Source: an uncultured Collinsella sp. (lineage in GTDB: Bacteria; Actinomycetota; Coriobacteriia; Coriobacteriales; Coriobacteriaceae). Taken from it: DNA of 6,731 nt. The translations under genes were made by a program, and so were the position numbers. The stretch lies in NCBI GenBank assembly GCA_958448375.1, contig CAUDDU010000053.1, forward strand, positions 1-6,731, written 5' to 3'. A model generated the notes under the pieces. It had not been told where the DNA came from. It ran no database searches and was given only the letters and a program-made list of their open reading frames with translations. Positions 4,140-6,731 of this stretch are shown one piece after another (positions within the stretch are counted from its first letter, which is position 1; each line of letters opens with the position of its first letter).

Positions 4140-6356
4140 ATGGAACAACTCTCGCAATCGGGCTCGCGCGGTCGACGCCGCACGGGCAACGAGCCGGCGC
4201 CGCACGAACGCGTGAAGAGCGAACGCCGTGCCAACGAACCGCGACGCACCGCGAGTCCCCATCGCGCTTCTGCCAACAACGCGGGCCGCGCCAACACTCC
4301 CGCCGCAGAGCAGACGCCTGCTCGCCCCAAGTCCCGCTACATCCCTGCACTCGACGGCCTGCGTACGCTCGCCGTCGTCGCGGTGGTGCTCTATCACCTT
4401 AACCTCACGTGGGCTCAGGGCGGCCTGCTCGGCGTCACGATCTTCTTTGTGCTTTCGGGCTATCTGATCACACGCCTGCTACTCAACGAAGTCGCTAAGA
4501 CCGGACGCATCGACCTCAAGAGCTTCTGGATTCGCCGCATCCGTCGCCTGGTCCCCGCCGTGGTGACCGTCGTGGTAGCGACCTGTGCTCTGTGCACCGT
4601 CTTCAACCACGTGATGCTCACCAAGATGCGCCCCGACATCCTGCCGTCGCTGTTGTTCTTCAACAACTGGTGGCAGATTGCCCAAAACGTCTCGTACTTC
4701 AATGCTCTGGGCGACCCCTCGCCGCTCACGCACTTTTGGTCGCTTGCCATCGAGGAACAGTTCTACCTGATTTGGCCGCCACTGCTGTTTGCCATGGTAT
4801 CCATGCATGTGAGCAAACCCAACACGCGCCGCGTGGTTCTGGGCCTTGCCGCGGTATCTGCCCTCGCCATGATGGTGCTTTACAACCCTGCCGCCGACCC
4901 CAGCCGCGTGTACTACGGCACCGACACCCGCGTGTTCTCGCTGCTGCTGGGTACCTGGATGGCCTTTATCCCCGATTGCGACCTGGCGCCGGTGCGTCTC
5001 GCACATCGTTTGGGGCTCAATCGCCTGGCTGGCGCCGCCAAGCACGGCAAAAACGCCGAGGGCAAGCCTGGCGAGAAGGCCGACGAATCAGCCGAGACCG
5101 CCCCGGCACAGCCGAGCGCCCTCGTGCGCTTTTGGTCCTCGCCCGCGTCCATCGATGTACTGGGCGTCGTGGGTCTGGTTGGCCTTGCCGCCATGGTCGC
5201 GCTCACCAACGGCTACACCGCGTTCCAGTATCGCGGCGGCACACTGCTATGCTCCATCCTCACGCTCATGGTCATTGCCGCCTGCGTGCAGCCCCAGGGA
5301 ATGGTTGCCCGCGCGCTGTCCGCCGAGCCGCTCGTGTGGATTGGCAAGCGCTCGTACAGCATCTACCTGTGGCACTATCCGCTGCTGTTGCTCATGAACC
5401 CGGTCGCCAACATCAACGATACGCCCTGGTGGCAATACATTTTGCAGGTGCTGCTGGTGGTCGCCGTAGCCGAGTGCTCCTATCGCTTTATCGAGACTCC
5501 GTTTAGGAAGGGCGCCTTCGGCCGCACCGTCGCCGAGTTCCGCGATGGCACCACAAAGCCCGCTAACTGGGCACGCGCGCACGTCCCTGCCTGCGCAACC
5601 TGCGCTGTCGTGTTGGTCGTTGCACTGGGCGGCCTGATCTTTGTGCCCGAGACGTCTGCACTGAGCGGCGAGGGCGCCGAAGTTCTGAACAAGGAAGCCA
5701 AGAACACCGCGCCCACCGACCAGCAGGCGGCCGACGACACCGACAAGGACAACGACGGCTTCCCCGATGGCTCCTACGATCTGCTTATGATCGGCGACTC
5801 CGTGTCGCTGCGTGCCGTAGACACCTTTGACGGCGTGTTCCCGCACAGCCACATCGATGCCGAAAAGGGCCGCCAGTTCGATGCGGGCCGTGCGACATTT
5901 GAAGGCTATATCCAGCAGAACCTTGCCGGCAAGATCGTGGTCTTTGCCCTGGGCACCAACGGCTTGGTAACCGACGACCAGATCGACGCCATCATGGCCG
6001 ATGCAGGAGATAAGCGTATTGTGGTGTTTGTGAACACGCGCAGCCCGCAGCCGTGGGTTGGCTCTACCAACCAGGCCATCGCCAACGCCGCCACGCGCTA
6101 CAAGAACGTGCGCGTTATCGACTGGTACGGATACAGCGCCAACCGCAACGACCTGTTCGATGGCGATGGCACGCACCTATCGACCACTGGCGTGACTGAG
6201 TACCTCAACTTGATCCACGACGCAGTCAAGAAGGACCTGCCCGTGCATCCCGAGGATCACGTCAACGATCCGCAGCCGGCAGCCGTCAAGTCTGCCACCG
6301 ACGCACTCATCAATGCGCTTGCCTTCAAGCCGCACAAGTTGGGCACCGACAAGTAA
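4140..6356 (+). CDS. Membrane acyltransferase 3 / SGNH fusion, OatA-like cell-wall O-acetyltransferase
   Basis: A 738-residue two-domain protein. Residues 1-65 are a basic, Arg/Ala-rich cytoplasmic tail. The acyltransferase-3 domain spans about 66-455, with ALDGLRTLAVV (70-80), the conserved H86, FFVLSGYLITRLL (102-114), an Arg-rich loop (132-136) and FWSLAIEEQFYLIWP (199-213), and about ten membrane segments. A charged insertion at about 300-325 lies between segments. One more membrane helix (about 484-502) leads through an acidic linker to an extracytoplasmic SGNH domain (about 546-700) with GDS (S554), G577 in EKGRQ, GTN (605-607) and D676/H679 in DGTHL. This layout is that of OatA, which O-acetylates peptidoglycan and gives lysozyme resistance; another surface polymer is possible. 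ATG 4140 is the first start after an in-frame stop (4131), but only a weak GGA precedes it. The linker holds DKDNDGFPD (535-543), a calcium-loop pattern. Confidence 0.92.
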   Translation: MEQLSQSGSRGRRRTGNEPAPHERVKSERRANEPRRTASPHRASANNAGRANTPAAEQTPARPKSRYIPALDGLRTLAVVAVVLYHLNLTWAQGGLLGVTIFFVLSGYLITRLLLNEVAKTGRIDLKSFWIRRIRRLVPAVVTVVVATCALCTVFNHVMLTKMRPDILPSLLFFNNWWQIAQNVSYFNALGDPSPLTHFWSLAIEEQFYLIWPPLLFAMVSMHVSKPNTRRVVLGLAAVSALAMMVLYNPAADPSRVYYGTDTRVFSLLLGTWMAFIPDCDLAPVRLAHRLGLNRLAGAAKHGKNAEGKPGEKADESAETAPAQPSALVRFWSSPASIDVLGVVGLVGLAAMVALTNGYTAFQYRGGTLLCSILTLMVIAACVQPQGMVARALSAEPLVWIGKRSYSIYLWHYPLLLLMNPVANINDTPWWQYILQVLLVVAVAECSYRFIETPFRKGAFGRTVAEFRDGTTKPANWARAHVPACATCAVVLVVALGGLIFVPETSALSGEGAEVLNKEAKNTAPTDQQAADDTDKDNDGFPDGSYDLLMIGDSVSLRAVDTFDGVFPHSHIDAEKGRQFDAGRATFEGYIQQNLAGKIVVFALGTNGLVTDDQIDAIMADAGDKRIVVFVNTRSPQPWVGSTNQAIANAATRYKNVRVIDWYGYSANRNDLFDGDGTHLSTTGVTEYLNLIHDAVKKDLPVHPEDHVNDPQPAAVKSATDALINALAFKPHKLGTDK

Positions 6357-6379
6357 CCTGCAGCGCAAACTTCCCACAT

Positions 6380-6417
6380 CCGGAGGGGGCGTCTGCCACG
6401 GCAGACGCCCCCTCCGG
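6380..6417. terminator. Perfect 18-bp hairpin downstream of the acyltransferase gene
   Basis: Arms 6380-6397 and 6400-6417 are perfect reverse complements with only two bases (AC) between them, starting 24 nt after the stop codon. The position and high GC stability suggest the end of the acyltransferase transcript. There is no T-tract after the stem on either strand (CAGTTAGGG follows on plus), so it may work as a 3' stability hairpin or a U-less terminator. Confidence 0.55.
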
Positions 6418-6421
6418 CAGT

Positions 6422-6461
6422 TAGGGACGTTCCTTATGTACCGGTACCTAGGGACACTCCT
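6422..6461. repeat. Paired TAGGGAC..TCCT motifs flanking a 10-bp palindrome
   Basis: TAGGGACGTTCCT (6422-6434) and TAGGGACACTCCT (6449-6461) match at 11 of 13 positions in direct orientation. Between them lies the palindrome GTACCGGTAC (6438-6447). The motif is loosely related to the GGGGACAGGCACCT core at 423-436. This is a small degenerate intergenic repeat, possibly a relic of a REP-type element; no open reading frame accompanies it. Confidence 0.5.
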
Positions 6462-6560
6462 GGCGCAGCCAATGAAGACCTCTACGGATGAATTCCAGGC
6501 CGCTCCGTCGCTCCAGACATCGTTTCCGCGCCTCGCGCCTGCCCCAAACAATCAAAACAA
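6462..6560. other. Gene-free part of the 375-bp region after the acyltransferase gene
   Basis: No reading frame here has a ribosome binding site or family resemblance. One frame stays open through it on each strand (plus to 6612, minus from 6551), but both run back across the acyltransferase gene in the wrong frame. I see no RNA gene, CRISPR repeat or strong promoter. Confidence 0.5.
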
Positions 6561-6604
6561 GCCCTTTTCGCCGCACCCTCAAAGGTCTGTGGGCAAAAAA
6601 GGGC
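6561..6604 (-). terminator. Possible minus-strand terminator hairpin
   Basis: GCCCTTTT (6561-6568) pairs with AAAAGGGC (6597-6604), with further imperfect pairing inside. On the minus strand the stem is followed by a T-rich run (TTGTTTTGATTGTTT, 6560-6546). It could end a minus-strand transcript entering from the right of the window. The loop is long (28 nt), so confidence is low. Confidence 0.3.
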
Positions 6605-6699
6605 AAATATGAGTACTGTTACCATTTTAGTAGCAGGCAAAACCACCCAAAATGACGTCCGAGCGAACCCTACAACGGTAGCGCGCAGAGATGTGGTGT

Positions 6700-6731
6700 A
6701 AGAGGCGGGGCGTGCCCCGCCTCTTCCCTTT
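6700..6731 (+). terminator. GC-rich hairpin at the right edge, terminator-like
   Basis: AAGAGGCGGGGC (6700-6711) and GCCCCGCCTCTT (6714-6725) form a perfect 12-bp stem with a 2-nt gap. The sequence continues CCCTTT to the window edge, so a T-tract may follow but is cut off. It is built like the 6380-6417 hairpin. What it would terminate on the plus strand is unclear, since no gene is seen in 6357-6699. Confidence 0.5.

Noticed and set aside
5247..6176. 309-codon minus-strand frame opposite the acyltransferase gene
   Set aside because: It is antisense to the SGNH and last membrane parts of the acyltransferase, with composition typical of GC-rich shadow frames.
6313..6612. 99-codon plus-strand frame at the end of the acyltransferase gene
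   Set aside because: It begins inside the acyltransferase coding region in another frame, crosses the 18-bp hairpin, and has no ribosome binding site or recognisable sequence.

Overview
The window looks like chromosome from a GC-rich, low-synteny gut actinobacterium of the Coriobacteriia, most likely Collinsella or a close relative. This rests on the high-GC codon use, the Clostridia-like form of LuxS, the DUF4867 protein, the OatA-like acyltransferase, and intergenic repeat styles I associate with that group. The genus call is an inference, because no phylogenetic marker such as rRNA is present.

Layout from left to right: (1) the 3' end of a plus-strand AAA-type ATPase with a winged-helix-like tail (1-408). 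(2) A convergent intergenic stretch (409-604) packed with inverted repeats, including four copies of a 15-bp arm whose starts are exactly 40 bp apart. (3) A minus-strand DUF4867 gene (605-1249). (4) Its upstream region, which also holds the luxS terminator. (5) Minus-strand luxS (1394-1882). (6) A 65-nt nearly perfect hairpin (1909-1973) just upstream of luxS, with a promoter-like sequence in one arm. (7) A two-gene minus-strand operon, ribokinase (2991-3953) then nucleoside hydrolase (1986-2960). (8) A divergent regulatory region (3954-4139) with an operator-like inverted repeat over the ribokinase promoter. (9) A 738-residue plus-strand membrane acyltransferase fused to an SGNH esterase-type domain (4140-6356), OatA-like. 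(10) A 375-bp tail with no convincing gene: a perfect 18-bp hairpin, degenerate GGGAC repeat motifs, and terminator-like hairpins.

Functionally, the hydrolase would release ribose from nucleosides and the ribokinase would phosphorylate it to ribose 5-phosphate, forming a compact nucleoside or ribose salvage unit. LuxS next to it cleaves S-ribosylhomocysteine (activated methyl cycle, AI-2 precursor). It is on the same strand but probably has its own promoter. The acyltransferase probably O-acetylates a cell-surface polymer, plausibly peptidoglycan, and is transcribed away from the salvage operon.

No clearly new multi-gene system is visible. The points most worth a second look are the 40-bp-phased inverted repeats, the hairpin and promoter overlap before luxS, the operator before rbsK, and a calcium-loop-like motif in the linker of the acyltransferase. 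Two start codons (DUF4867 and rbsK) should be placed downstream of the longest-ORF start, as decided by the ribosome binding sites.
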